A stretch of 64,000 bases of DNA, taken from contig NZ_VSRN01000001.1 in the NCBI RefSeq assembly GCF_008369915.1, positions 2,724,501 through 2,788,500 on the forward strand. Direction: 5' to 3'. The notes beneath the pieces are model-generated. The model was not told the origin of the DNA. It was given only the letters and a program-made list of their open reading frames with translations, and ran no database searches. Origin of the DNA: Dyadobacter sp. UC 10 (GTDB lineage: Bacteria; Bacteroidota; Bacteroidia; Cytophagales; Spirosomataceae). Below are positions 26,247 through 35,756 of this stretch, piece after piece. The position numbers were made by a program, and so were the translations under genes. Numbering within the stretch: position 1 is the stretch's first letter; every line of letters begins with the position of its first letter.

Positions 26247-27074
26247 TTTGCCCCAAACCGAAACCAGTTTTTCGAAAAGCTCCTGTAAAAACAATGTGCG
26301 TTTGCCAGCCAAACCGTCGCCCACGGGCTGATCGCCAATTTGCACCACAGGCATTACCCATTTCGTGGTACTGGTCGTAAAAACTTCGTCCGCCGTAATT
26401 ACTTCCTGGTAGAAAATAGGTCTTATTTCTACTTCAAAATGCGGCTCTGCAAGTTCTAATACTACTTTTCTAGTAATACCATTTAATATATTACGATTGG
26501 AAGTGATCAGTTTGCCGTCGCGGAAAATGAAGATATTGCTTCTGGTCAGCTCGCTCACTTCATCGTTCTTATAAAACAAAAGATCGGCCGCCTGCTGCCT
26601 TTTCATTTCATCTGCCATCAAAACCATATGTACATAATTGGTGGTTTTGATTTCGGGCAGGTCGCGCACGTATTCATAGGGAATGACCTTAATACCTTTC
26701 AAACGGCCAGCCGGATTATCCTGCGGCAATGCCTCGGTACGGATCAGGAAGTTGGGCTGCACTACATTGACACTGTCCGGCGCATAACCGCCCGTGAGTA
26801 CGAAACGAAATGCTACTTCCTGCTCCCCCGACAATGCGTGGAGGTCGGCGAGCACTTTTTCGGTTTCACTTTGGGAGATATTGACCGGCAGTTTGAGCAG
26901 TCGCGCCGAATTTTCAAAACGCTGCCAGTAATCGTCCCAGCGGAAAGGAATTCCATTGTAGGTCCTGAAATAGTCGAACAAACCGTATCCGCGCAGCAAA
27001 CCGAGGTCGTTGGTTTTAAATACGGGCTGGTCTGTCGGGGTAATTTCTCCGTTGAAATACTGATGAAATGACAT
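26244..27074 (-). CDS. Class IV aminotransferase (branched-chain aminotransferase / aminodeoxychorismate lyase-like)
   Basis: The 276-residue PLP fold-type IV protein has the N-terminal FNGEITPTDQPVFKTNDLGLLRGYGLFDYFRTY region and the PLP lysine in EIKTTNY (Lys143). ELTRSNIFIF and the cofactor phosphate region TSTTKWVMPV follow. It may be a D-amino acid or branched-chain aminotransferase, or a PabC-type lyase; the sequence alone does not separate these. No folate or valine genes are adjacent, although folK is about 7 kb away. -7-like TAACTTTG at 27101-27108. Confidence 0.85.
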   Translation of the reverse strand: MSFHQYFNGEITPTDQPVFKTNDLGLLRGYGLFDYFRTYNGIPFRWDDYWQRFENSARLLKLPVNISQSETEKVLADLHALSGEQEVAFRFVLTGGYAPDSVNVVQPNFLIRTEALPQDNPAGRLKGIKVIPYEYVRDLPEIKTTNYVHMVLMADEMKRQQAADLLFYKNDEVSELTRSNIFIFRDGKLITSNRNILNGITRKVVLELAEPHFEVEIRPIFYQEVITADEVFTTSTTKWVMPVVQIGDQPVGDGLAGKRTLFLQELFEKLVSVWGK

Positions 27075-27274
27075 GCGGTTCTGAAAAAGGATTAGATTTT
27101 CAAAGTTATCACAATGTGTGGTAATAGCTTTAAAACAGCTCGAAATCGAATTAATACATAAAATGTTATCGGCAAGACAAGGAAATTCCGCTACTTTGCA
27201 TAAGTCGCTTTAACCGGCTGGTAAGTTAATGTCTAATTTTGCGTCCTGATTAATCAGGCGATCCTGCACTTCGA

Positions 27275-28249
27275 ATGGTTAACCCCGAGCAATTACTGCA
27301 AAAGCTTCAAGCCGAATTTGAAAAACATTCCTACGGGGATAATCCGGCTGAACTTTATGAGCCGATCAGTTATATTATGTCCCTGCACGGCAAGCGCTTC
27401 CGGCCATTGCTGACACTTTTGGCCTCGTCGATCTATTCCGAGGATCTTCTTCTTGCATTGAAGCCGGCTATGGCGGTTGAGGTTTTTCACAATTTTACAC
27501 TGATGCACGACGATATTATGGACCGTGCGCCTTTGCGGAGAGGGAAACCTACCGTACATGAAAAATGGAATGCCAATACGGCCATTTTATCGGGTGATGT
27601 CATGCTGATCCGTGCTTATGATCTGCTTCTGGATATTCCGAAGGAAAAGCTCAGACTTGTGCTGTCGCGTTTTAACCAAACTGCCGCGGAAGTTTGCGAG
27701 GGCCAGCAGCTGGATATGAATTTTGAAACACGCTGGAATGTTACCGAGCAGGAATATCTGGAAATGATCCGTTTGAAAACATCGGTTTTACTTGGATTTG
27801 CGTTGGAATTGGGGGGAATAATAGGGGGCGCAGACGAAGAATCTGTACGTCTTCTTTATGCAGCCGGAGAAAATATGGGCATTGGGTTTCAGCTGAAAGA
27901 CGATCTGCTGGATGTTTACGGTGACCCTTCCAAGTTCGGGAAGCAGGTGGGTGGGGATATTCTGGCAAACAAGAAAACTTTCCTGCTGATTGAAGCGCTG
28001 TCAAAAGCAGATGCTGCGACGAAAAGCGAGCTTGAGAAATGGATTTCTGTACCGGATTTCAACCCGGAGGAAAAAATCAATGCAGTGAAGGCGATTTACG
28101 AGACGTTGAACATCAGGACGTTTACAGAAAAAAAGATAAGCGAGTACTTCGAAATCGGGTTGCAAAACCTGCGCGATTTGAAAATAGAAAATGCCCGGAA
28201 AGAGCCGCTGCTCCAATTTGCACAGCAGCTTGTTGAACGGGAAAAATAA
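27275..28249 (+). CDS. Polyprenyl diphosphate synthase (trans-isoprenyl, octaprenyl/geranylgeranyl type)
   Basis: The 324-residue protein has both aspartate-rich motifs: HDDIMDRAPLRRGKPTVH near 78-95 (FARM) and QLKDDLLDVYGDPSKFGKQVGGD near 205 (SARM). The length and motifs fit an octaprenyl or similar trans-prenyl synthase making quinone side chains. A -7-like TAATTTTG at 27234-27241 lies 33 bp upstream. The rhomboid gene starts 24 bp after its stop. Confidence 0.92.
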   Translation: MVNPEQLLQKLQAEFEKHSYGDNPAELYEPISYIMSLHGKRFRPLLTLLASSIYSEDLLLALKPAMAVEVFHNFTLMHDDIMDRAPLRRGKPTVHEKWNANTAILSGDVMLIRAYDLLLDIPKEKLRLVLSRFNQTAAEVCEGQQLDMNFETRWNVTEQEYLEMIRLKTSVLLGFALELGGIIGGADEESVRLLYAAGENMGIGFQLKDDLLDVYGDPSKFGKQVGGDILANKKTFLLIEALSKADAATKSELEKWISVPDFNPEEKINAVKAIYETLNIRTFTEKKISEYFEIGLQNLRDLKIENARKEPLLQFAQQLVEREK

Positions 28250-28273
28250 TACAATTCTCTAATCCTTAATTTT

Positions 28274-28903
28274 ATGTCACTTACCCTTCTTCTTGTCATT
28301 ATAACATCGGGTATCAGTTATTATGCTTTCAACAATTACAGTTTGATGGATAAGCTGATCATGAACCCGTATAAAATCACCAAACGCAATGAATATTACC
28401 GGTTTGTAACATCCGGCTTTATCCATGCGGATTTCGGGCACTTAATCTTTAATATGCTCAGTTTGTGGTTCGTAGGCGAAGGTATCGAGCGGCTTTTTGG
28501 CATGTTGTTCGGTCCTAGCGGGTCCCTGTATTTCCTGTTTCTTTACATTGCCGGCATTATTGTTTCAGATATTCCAACTTTTTTGAAACACCGGAACAGC
28601 TCAAATTACAACTCACTGGGCGCTTCGGGAGGTGTTTCCGCTGTTTTGTTCGCAGCAATTCTCTTTGCTCCCACCATGACAATTTCCTTATATTTCTTCA
28701 TCAAAATGAAGGCATTCATTTTCGGAATTTTGTTCCTGGGATACTCGCTGTACGAAGCAAAAAAGGGTACGAGTTACGTGAATCACAGCGCGCACATGTA
28801 CGGCGCGATCTTCGGGATGGTCTTTATGGCAGTTGTTTACCCGGCGTCAGTGCCTGGGTTTTTCGAGCAAATCGGAGATTGGATAGGCACATTAAGGCCC
28901 TGA
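28274..28903 (+). CDS. Rhomboid family intramembrane serine protease
   Basis: The 209-residue protein has six or so hydrophobic segments. The serine dyad consists of LGASGG (Ser118) and HSAHMYGAIFG (His174). It also has the HLIFNM motif typical of rhomboids near residue 56. Rhomboids cleave transmembrane substrates within the bilayer. It is co-oriented with the polyprenyl synthase and converges with psd; the two stop codons are separated by one base. Confidence 0.93.
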   Translation: MSLTLLLVIITSGISYYAFNNYSLMDKLIMNPYKITKRNEYYRFVTSGFIHADFGHLIFNMLSLWFVGEGIERLFGMLFGPSGSLYFLFLYIAGIIVSDIPTFLKHRNSSNYNSLGASGGVSAVLFAAILFAPTMTISLYFFIKMKAFIFGILFLGYSLYEAKKGTSYVNHSAHMYGAIFGMVFMAVVYPASVPGFFEQIGDWIGTLRP

Positions 28904-28904
28904 A

Positions 28905-29564
28905 TTATTTCAATTCGGCAAGCACAGTAACACTTCCAATCGTTTTATCCTGCAGATTTACTTTGATTTCCGCGTCGAGGGGTATGAAGATGTCGACGCG
29001 GGAGCCGAATTTGATAAAGCCCATTTCGGTGCTCTGTTCCACCTGGTCGCCTTCCTTAACATACCAGCGAATGCGGCGTGCGGCAGCTCCTGCAATTTGC
29101 CTGAATAGTATATCAATGCCTTCTATGGTCCTGATCACGACGGTAGTACGCTCATTGTCGGTACTCGACTTTGGGTGCCAGGCTACGAGGTATAGGCCTG
29201 CGTGGTATTTGAAATACTGAATCACTCCGCTCACCGGGTTCCAATTGACGTGTACATTCAGCGGCGACATGAATATGCTGATTTGCCTTCTTGGTCCTTT
29301 AAAGTATTCAGTTTCCACTACTTCTTCAATCACTACCACTTTTCCGTCGCAAGGCGCAACGATTTGTCTGTCGCTTTTATGTACAACCCGTTTTGGAACG
29401 CGGAAGAACTGAACAACCAGTAAAAGGACGACAAAGCTGCCGATCAATACTAATCGGGGAATCCAGTAACCGTCAGGAAGAAGGTAATTGATTCCTAAGT
29501 TGATCAGTACCAGAACGATAATTGTAATCAGAATAATGGTATAGCCTTCCTTGTGAAGCTTCAT
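28905..29564 (-). CDS. psd: Phosphatidylserine decarboxylase (short form)
   Basis: The 219-residue protein has two N-terminal hydrophobic segments, the IVAPCDGKVVVIEEV motif, SPLNVHVNWNPVSG and YLVAWHPKSS, and the self-cleavage site FGSR, with Gly187-Ser188 giving the pyruvoyl group. This is the short psd type found in Bacteroidota. It makes phosphatidylethanolamine. The synthase pssA is not adjacent. Confidence 0.95.
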   Translation of the reverse strand: MKLHKEGYTIILITIIVLVLINLGINYLLPDGYWIPRLVLIGSFVVLLLVVQFFRVPKRVVHKSDRQIVAPCDGKVVVIEEVVETEYFKGPRRQISIFMSPLNVHVNWNPVSGVIQYFKYHAGLYLVAWHPKSSTDNERTTVVIRTIEGIDILFRQIAGAAARRIRWYVKEGDQVEQSTEMGFIKFGSRVDIFIPLDAEIKVNLQDKTIGSVTVLAELK

Positions 29565-29637
29565 GTTGATGGGAAATTGCGTTAGTGCCTTTCAATAATT
29601 GCAAATATCGTATAAATCCTGATTTTACGGCAGCAAA

Positions 29638-29672
29638 AAGCCCTGCCTTTCTGTTCAGGGAAGGCAGGGCTT
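29638..29672 (-). terminator. Terminator of secA
   Basis: The 14-bp stem (29638-29651 with 29659-29672, one G-U pair) has a 7-base loop. On the minus strand a T tract follows. It lies 23 bases past the secA stop. Confidence 0.85.
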
Positions 29673-29694
29673 GCATTATTTGTGTGAAAAATGG

Positions 29695-32600
29695 CTACTC
29701 AATTACTACACATTCACCATTTTTAACTTCTTGTTCTACTTTTTTAAACTTCACATCACGCAGAATCCGGCCGTCGCGGTATTGAACCGACACTTTCTGA
29801 TTGCGATCTGCAATGCGCTCAATACGAACAGGTTGTGCTTTGGTAGTTGATTCCGTACGCGCATATCTGCTTTGATCGAGATCGAGGTCAATATCTTCTT
29901 CTTTGTTGGTATGCAGCTCAGGCGCTGGTGCCGGCCGGCGTACGATTTGTTGCACAGCAGTTGCCGGAACAGCCTCTTCCTGAGGAATATCCGCTTTCAT
30001 AAGGAAAGAAATCATGTCGAAGTTCACTTTGCTCAAAAAGCGTTTGAACAATTCTACGGATTCAAATTTATAGATCAGCAAAGGATCTTTTTGTTCAAAA
30101 ACCGCATTCTGCACGGATTGCTTCAGATCGTCCATTTCACGCAAATGCTCTTTCCATTCCTGATCGATCAGTGAAAGTACGATTGCTTTCTCCATTTCGT
30201 GGGTGATTTCCTTCCCTTCATTATCAATGGATTTTTTCAATCCAACCACCACCCCAGTCTGACGGATACCGTCGCTGAACGGTATCATAATCTCGGTTAC
30301 AGTAGCACCCCTTTCAGTATAAATAGAGCGAAGTACCGGCAATGCTTTTTGCGAAATCGCATTGTTTTTGTCCTGATACTGCTTTTCAGCAGCTTCGTAC
30401 AGGCGTTGCGAACGATCTGCGGGTTTGAATGAGCTGTACTCCGATTCACTAAAAGGAAGCTCCATTCCCAGCGTGGTGATGGCAGCCAGTTCCAGTTCGG
30501 CATAAGTGCCGGCTGTATTGATCAGCTCATCACACACGTCGAAGAGCGTATTGGCAATATCCACAGCCAAACGGTCGCCAAACAATGCATTTCGGCGACG
30601 GGTATAGATCGCATCACGCTGGTAGTTCATAACATCGTCATATTCCAGCAAACGCTTCCGCATTCCGAAGTTATTTTCCTCCACTTTTTTCTGCGCACGC
30701 TCGATCGACTTGGTGATCATGCTGCTTTGAATTACCTCTCCTTCTTCAAGACCCATTCTGTCCATTACCTTCGCCATCCGGTCGGAACCGAAAAGGCGCA
30801 TCAGGTTATCTTCCAGAGAAACGAAGAATTGAGAAGAACCCGGGTCACCCTGGCGACCGGAACGACCGCGCAGCTGTCTGTCGACGCGTCGGCTTTCGTG
30901 CCTTTCAGTACCTATAATCGCCAATCCACCTGCTTTTTTCGCCTCAGGGGTCAGTTTTATATCTGTACCGCGACCGGCCATGTTGGTAGCAATCGTAACT
31001 GTCCCAGGCTTACCAGCCTCGGCTACCACTTCCGCTTCACGCTGGTGTTGTTTCGCATTCAGTACCTGGTGAGAAATCTTCCGCAGGGTAAGCATCCGGC
31101 TGATGATCTCCGAGTTTTCAACTGAAGTCGTACCCACCAAAACCGGCCTGCCGGCTTCCACCAGTTCCACGATTTCGTCTGTTACCGCATTGTATTTCTC
31201 ACGTACCGAACGGTACACTTTGTCTTCGTGATCCTTACGAACAGCGGTTACGTTGGTCGGGATCGAGACAACGTCGAGCTTATAGATTTCCCAGAATTCA
31301 CCAGCTTCGGTTTCCGCAGTACCCGTCATACCAGCCAATTTGTGGTACATCCGGAAATAATTTTGCAGGGTAACGGTCGCGTAGGTTTGAGTCGCGTCTT
31401 CAACCCGCACGCTTTCTTTCGCTTCAATAGCCTGGTGCAAACCATCAGAATAGCGGCGACCTTCCATGATACGGCCCGTCTGCTCATCAACAATCTTCAC
31501 TTTACCGTCGATGATCACATATTCTACATCCTTTTCAAAGAGTGTAAATGCTTTCAGCAACTGGTTAACTGTATGGATTCTTGCCGTTTTGACGGAATAA
31601 TCGCGGATCAGAGATTCTTTCTTGATAATGCGATCCTGCTCGCTGAGGGACAAATCTTTCTCAATTGCGTCGAGGTCAACTGCAATATCAGGCAGAATAA
31701 AGAAGTTAGTTTCTTCCGATTCTCCGGTCAAAAAGTCAATCCCTTTCTCAGTAAGCTCAATACTATTGTGACGTTCATCGATCGTGAAATAAAGCGGCGC
31801 ATCAGCTACCGGCATCAATTTTTGATTTTCAGCCAGATAAATCGATTCAGATTCCTGCATCAAAGCTTTGATACCCGATTCACTGAGGTACTTTATAAGA
31901 GGCTTGTATTTCGGCATACCGCGGTGTGCACGGAACAATGCAAGTCCGCCTTCTTTTTTGTCTCCTGCTGCAATTTTCTTCTTCGCGTCATTTAAAAAAT
32001 CCATTGCAAGCTTTTTCTGAGCTTCAACAATGCGTGAAACGCGCGGTTTTAATTCAATATATTCCTGTTCGTCGCCACGCGGAACCGGCCCGCTGATAAT
32101 CAAGGGCGTACGCGCATCATCAATCAATACGGAATCAACCTCATCGACCATCGCAAAATGGTGTTTGCGCTGTACCAGCTCTTCCGTAGTCCGTGACATA
32201 TTGTCACGCAGGTAATCAAAACCGAATTCGTTGTTTGTTCCGTAGGTCAGATCAGCCTTGTAAGCATTTCTTCTTGCGATGGTATTGGGCTGGTGACGGT
32301 CGATACAATCCACACTCAAACCGTGAAATTCGAAAAGGGGCGCGTTCCATTCGGCATCACGTTTGGCGAGGTAATCGTTCACAGTGACAATATGTACTCC
32401 CTGACCTGCGAGCGCATTCAAAAATGCAGGCAAGGTCGCAACAAGCGTTTTACCCTCACCCGTGGCCATTTCGGAAATTTTACCCTGGTGCAATACAACC
32501 CCGCCGATCAGCTGCACATCGTAATGCAGCATATTCCATTTAATAGGCTGGCCGATTACATCCCAGGTTGTATTCCAATGTGCCTTGTCGCCTTCAATCC

Positions 32601-33033
32601 TGATATGCGACTTTCTTGCCGCAACTTCCCGGTCAAAATAGTTGGCAGTAACTTCCAGCTGTTCGTTTTCCTTAAACCGGCGGGCAGTTTCTTTTACGAT
32701 TGCAAATGCTTTTGGAAGAATTTCGAGCAAAACTCTTTCAAGCTCTTTGTTCCTGTCCAGTTCAAGTGCATCTATTTTTTTGAAAATAACCTCCTTGTTG
32801 TCCACATTCGGCTCATCGCTGGCCTGTTGTTTTGATGCAGCGATCTGGTCGTCAATGGATTTAAGCTGATCGGATATATGTTGTTTCAGGCCGGCTGACT
32901 GAGACCTGAGATCGTCATTCGATAAAGAAGCTAACAGCGCATATTCGGCATTGACTTTATCCACATACGGGGTCAATTCTTTCAAATCCCGTTCTGATTT
33001 GGTGCCAAACAGCTTGGAGAATATTTTAAACAT
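29695..33033 (-). CDS. secA: Preprotein translocase ATPase SecA
   Basis: The 1112-residue protein is longer than the about 900 residues of Enterobacteria but usual for Bacteroidota SecA. It has an insertion-rich first nucleotide domain with Walker A TGEGKT at 191-196, the [11 protein letters not shown] preprotein-binding region, DEVDSVLID (Walker B) near residue 296, and GRGTDIKL and [10 protein letters not shown] of motor domain 2. The C-terminus ([26 protein letters not shown]) lacks the Cys-rich zinc-binding, SecB-interacting motif. It drives secretion through SecYEG. A candidate promoter and a hairpin lie in the 5' leader. Confidence 0.97.
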   Translation of the reverse strand: MFKIFSKLFGTKSERDLKELTPYVDKVNAEYALLASLSNDDLRSQSAGLKQHISDQLKSIDDQIAASKQQASDEPNVDNKEVIFKKIDALELDRNKELERVLLEILPKAFAIVKETARRFKENEQLEVTANYFDREVAARKSHIRIEGDKAHWNTTWDVIGQPIKWNMLHYDVQLIGGVVLHQGKISEMATGEGKTLVATLPAFLNALAGQGVHIVTVNDYLAKRDAEWNAPLFEFHGLSVDCIDRHQPNTIARRNAYKADLTYGTNNEFGFDYLRDNMSRTTEELVQRKHHFAMVDEVDSVLIDDARTPLIISGPVPRGDEQEYIELKPRVSRIVEAQKKLAMDFLNDAKKKIAAGDKKEGGLALFRAHRGMPKYKPLIKYLSESGIKALMQESESIYLAENQKLMPVADAPLYFTIDERHNSIELTEKGIDFLTGESEETNFFILPDIAVDLDAIEKDLSLSEQDRIIKKESLIRDYSVKTARIHTVNQLLKAFTLFEKDVEYVIIDGKVKIVDEQTGRIMEGRRYSDGLHQAIEAKESVRVEDATQTYATVTLQNYFRMYHKLAGMTGTAETEAGEFWEIYKLDVVSIPTNVTAVRKDHEDKVYRSVREKYNAVTDEIVELVEAGRPVLVGTTSVENSEIISRMLTLRKISHQVLNAKQHQREAEVVAEAGKPGTVTIATNMAGRGTDIKLTPEAKKAGGLAIIGTERHESRRVDRQLRGRSGRQGDPGSSQFFVSLEDNLMRLFGSDRMAKVMDRMGLEEGEVIQSSMITKSIERAQKKVEENNFGMRKRLLEYDDVMNYQRDAIYTRRRNALFGDRLAVDIANTLFDVCDELINTAGTYAELELAAITTLGMELPFSESEYSSFKPADRSQRLYEAAEKQYQDKNNAISQKALPVLRSIYTERGATVTEIMIPFSDGIRQTGVVVGLKKSIDNEGKEITHEMEKAIVLSLIDQEWKEHLREMDDLKQSVQNAVFEQKDPLLIYKFESVELFKRFLSKVNFDMISFLMKADIPQEEAVPATAVQQIVRRPAPAPELHTNKEEDIDLDLDQSRYARTESTTKAQPVRIERIADRNQKVSVQYRDGRILRDVKFKKVEQEVKNGECVVIE

Positions 33034-33073
33034 GATTTATATATTTTATATCGTTCATTCTCAAAGAAAAAAT

Positions 33074-33119
33074 TAAGCCTGTCTTAAAATCAATGCCAGT
33101 TTGTCAGCACAGAGGCTTA
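33074..33119 (-). promoter_or_regulatory. Hairpin with U-tract in the secA leader (attenuator-like)
   Basis: TAAGCCT at 33074-33080 pairs with AGGCTTA at 33113-33119, extended by GT/AC across a 2-base bulge. On the minus strand the sequence after the stem is ATTTTTTCTTT, and the secA ATG comes about 40 bases later. It could be an intrinsic terminator inside the leader; no leader peptide was recognised. Confidence 0.35.
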
Positions 33120-33128
33120 TTTCGCCCC

Positions 33129-33161
33129 CAAAGGTAATTCATTGCCAATTCTGTTGCGCAA
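33129..33161 (-). promoter_or_regulatory. Candidate secA promoter
   Basis: On the minus strand TTG at 33159-33161, a 22-base spacer and TACCTTTG at 33129-33136, an exact TAnnTTTG match. The predicted leader is about 90 bases. Confidence 0.5.
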
Positions 33162-33372
33162 CTTCTTTGATTTTCCTGAGAGTTGTTGTTAGGTAGTCAC
33201 ATTGCAAGGGGTATCCGCTTTCTAGACTCCTCTGCCCCTGGGAAGCCGCTAGTCCTTGACAGTTCAGTGCGACCGGGCTTGCACGAAGGAGGTTGTTAGT
33301 ACTGGATGAGGTATTGGGAGATCAGCGTCGGGGATAGGGCATTTGGTAATTTACTTCGCTATCGATGCTCGC
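33162..33372. other. Intergenic stretch without recognised features
   Basis: About 210 bases between the secA promoter region and the IS element contain no open frame of note, no tRNA fold and no strong terminator that I can see. Base composition is nearer to the core chromosome than to the AT-rich genes beyond the IS. Confidence 0.4.
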
Positions 33373-33375
33373 TAA

Positions 33376-34233
33376 GAGGGTGTTTGGGAATTAAGTTTTA
33401 CTAATCGGCTTTATTCGTTGTAACATCAACTGAATATTGGCCAGAAAGAGCCAAGAAACAGAAGATGATACGGTATATTCATAATCTTTCACGATTCTAC
33501 GAAAGAAATTAGTCCATGCGAATGTCCTTTCGACGACCCATCTTTTAGCGACTGGTATAAATCCACTTGCAGATTCTGGCTTTGAAGCTTTCTCAAAATC
33601 GATACCATTTTTCCTGATTTCATCCGCGAAAACGCCGTTATATGCTTGGTCTCCGTAAATCTTTATTAGACGTTCATCTTGGCAGATAAGGTCAGCCATG
33701 AAAGCAAGGGATGCGGGACCGTCGCCCTGATTTGCGGCATGAATATGTGCAAACCAGATCCGACCTTCGCTGTCAACTAGCACCTGCCTTTTACGTCCGT
33801 TTACTTTTTTATTGGCATCCGTGCCACGTAATTCACAAATCATAGGGGACAACTTAACGCTCTGGCTGTCAATACAAAGAATCGACGGATTTTTATCCCT
33901 ATGAGCATTTATCCGGTCCATCTGGTTAACTGCCCGATTTATTTGCTCAATTACATTTTGCTTTTTCCACTGGCTGAAATACCAATATACTGCTTGCCAA
34001 TGAGGAAAACAGGAAGGCAAATTTCGCCATTGGCAGCCTGTACGAAGTATGTAGAGAAGTGCATCCATCACCTCCCTCAAATTCAGTTTTCTCTTTCTTT
34101 TTAGATTCAAAAATGGTGATATTGCCGCCCATTGGAGATCGGTCAGTCTAGTAAACTGTTTAATCAATGCTTTAATGTTTCGTCACTGCAAAGATGGTAC
34201 GATCTCCATTCCTTGCAATTCCCAAACACCTTC
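33376..34233 (-). mobile_element. IS5-family insertion sequence, 858 bp, with TAA target duplication
   Basis: The terminal inverted repeats are 17 bases and differ at one position: GAGGGTGTTTGGGAATT at the left end (33376-33392) and GAAGGTGTTTGGGAATT, read inward, at the right end (34217-34233). Both flanks carry TAA (33373-33375 and 34234-34236), consistent with the 3-bp TNA duplications of part of the IS5 family. One transposase gene fills it. The ends are intact, so the copy may be recent and active. Confidence 0.88.
33391..34167 (-). CDS. IS5-family DDE transposase
   Basis: The 258-residue single-frame transposase starts with a DUF4096-type DNA-binding segment (LTDLQWAAISPFL, GCQWRNLPSCFPHWQAVYWYF). 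The catalytic triad is D100 (CIDSQSVK), D173 (YGDQAYNG) and E213 (WVVERTFAW). No frameshift or internal stop is present. The stop codon (33391-33393) overlaps the left terminal repeat. Confidence 0.95.
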   Translation of the reverse strand: MIKQFTRLTDLQWAAISPFLNLKRKRKLNLREVMDALLYILRTGCQWRNLPSCFPHWQAVYWYFSQWKKQNVIEQINRAVNQMDRINAHRDKNPSILCIDSQSVKLSPMICELRGTDANKKVNGRKRQVLVDSEGRIWFAHIHAANQGDGPASLAFMADLICQDERLIKIYGDQAYNGVFADEIRKNGIDFEKASKPESASGFIPVAKRWVVERTFAWTNFFRRIVKDYEYTVSSSVSWLFLANIQLMLQRIKPISKT

Positions 34234-34236
34234 TAA

Positions 34237-34435
34237 GAAAGTATAAAAATCATTAGACAGGGAACAGGGTGCCATTTTAAAAGATGCAAGCCGAGGGATA
34301 TGGGGGAAGGAAAGCTCCGTAAAATGACAAATCTAAAGTGAAAATTCGATTAGATTGAAAACGGATAAAGCCTCTAATAGACCAACTTTTTGGAAAAAAG
34401 GGCTTTGCAAATATTTGTTTGAGAATCCCAGGGAT
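34237..34435. other. Intergenic stretch between IS and the GtrA-like gene
   Basis: About 200 AT-rich bases follow the IS insertion site. No gene or clear terminator for the minus-strand operon is visible; a short plus-strand frame here has no coding character and overlaps the gtrA-like gene. Confidence 0.35.
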
Positions 34436-34933
34436 TCATATTTTGCGGAGCAAAATATATTTTTGAAAGAGATAGCTGAAATTCGCGATGATTATTGTGA
34501 TCAAAATTTGGGACGTGGTTGCCCAGAATCCACACTTTTCAACAAAAAAATAAAGTAGAAAATAGTTTAGCAACAGATTTAAAAAATGTAAGAAAATATA
34601 GGCGGAGAGTTGTTCTATACTTCTAAGCTGTGATTCAATAAACACAACGTATTTAGAGAAGAAAAAGCCCAAAGGAAAACTGACAGAAAGCGATATGAAG
34701 TAAGCGCAAGAATATTTCGTAAGCGATATGTTCCCTAACCGTACAATCTCAACCTCTTTTCGATCCACTATCTGACTTATCACAAAGAAGTCAAGAAGAA
34801 AATTGTAGCTGACGAAGAATATGCCAAGGCTAATAGCTGTTAAAAATAAGCCGCAACAAATGTATCGAAAGGAATGAATTGATAAAAAGTGTCTAACCAG
34901 TGGGTAAAATAAATCAACAATATTCATACTCAT
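34436..34933 (-). CDS. GtrA-like four-helix membrane protein
   Basis: The 165-residue protein has four hydrophobic helices (about 20-45, 75-97, 108-128 and 140-158) in the GtrA/DPMS arrangement. It has FRYICCGLFLTAISLG near the start and SFPLGFFFSKYVVF after the second helix. GtrA family proteins are linked to polyprenyl-phosphate-linked sugar translocation across the cytoplasmic membrane. The start follows directly after the stop of the methyltransferase frame (TAG then ATG), so it is the last gene of the five-gene group. No glycosyltransferase is next to it. Confidence 0.78.
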   Translation of the reverse strand: MSMNIVDLFYPLVRHFLSIHSFRYICCGLFLTAISLGIFFVSYNFLLDFFVISQIVDRKEVEIVRLGNISLTKYSCAYFISLSVSFPLGFFFSKYVVFIESQLRSIEQLSAYIFLHFLNLLLNYFLLYFFVEKCGFWATTSQILITIIIANFSYLFQKYILLRKI

Positions 34934-35739
34934 CTACTTCTCAGCCATTACAAAGAAATCCATGCATTCATCTTTTACGGAATCGAGGTAATAATCGGAA
35001 TACGTGATATTGTTGCATATATTGACATTCTGCCTATATAATAGTATCCGGTTAATGTTATTGGCAAGATTGTAAGGAATCTTCCAGAGTGCAGATGGCA
35101 GTTTATGTTGTAGATTGAAAATATCTAAGCGACTAAATTTTTTTACGCTCATTTTATTTGCTTCATAATATTGCATAACATTATTATTTCCATATACTCC
35201 CAGTAATTCGTATTTATCAAAACTCCCGTTAATATTTTTTGAATAGTTTTTGTACTATATTCTCTTACATGATGCGGATTTCGCGTCAGTGACATGAGAT
35301 TATTGGGAGTAGTGAGAATAAGCTTTCCACCCGGCCTCAGAATGCGACGTATTTCGGCTATTAAGATATTATCTTCTTTAATATGTTCAATGACTTGAAA
35401 GCAGATTACAGTATCAAACGAATCATTCCCTATGTTATTCAGATTTGGCAATTTGCTTCTGAAAATTCCGCAATTTGAATGACTGTATTTTTGACTGGAA
35501 ATATATTTGTCGACTCCTGCAACCCATACACAGTTAGGAGCCAATATATCTAGGCCATACCCTGTGCCGCATCCGAGCTCAATTACTATACCCTTCAAAT
35601 GCTTAATTGCTTCTTTGTAGGCAAAAACGTGTCGCTGAAAAACATAGTTGTCAATCTGATGTGAAATATTTACTCTTTCGGCTGTGTTCAATAGTGCTAT
35701 CATAGTGCTCATTCGTTTTGAGTAAGTCACAAATAGCAA
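34934..35739 (-). pseudogene. Class I SAM-dependent methyltransferase with a 3' frameshift
   Basis: The N-terminal frame gives motif I VIELGCGTGYGLDIL, then FDTVICFQVIEHI and ILRPGGKLILTTPN, a typical methyltransferase (Methyltransf_11/23 type). The frame ends early at 35149 after LTGVLINTNYWEYM. The -1 frame from about 35228 instead reads GSFDKYELLGVYG-N and joins smoothly to the C-terminal 80 residues (MQYYEANKMSVKKF..), ending at 34934. A single missing base in the run ACGGGAG (about 35224-35230) explains it. It is either a real decay event or a base-call error. Several Met codons are possible starts (35739, 35712, 35703). Confidence 0.8.
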
Positions 35740-35756
35740 ACAACACCCTTATCTCA

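Noticed and set aside
31228..31995. 255-codon open frame on the plus strand opposite secA
   Set aside because: It is fully antisense to conserved SecA sequence, with biased composition rich in Phe and Arg and no recognisable domain.
33162..33372. Possible structured RNA or tRNA upstream of the IS
   Set aside because: No cloverleaf, no CCA end and no conserved tRNA boxes could be found by eye.
34355..34558. Small plus-strand frame beside the IS element
   Set aside because: It overlaps the GtrA-like gene on the opposite strand and lacks coding character.
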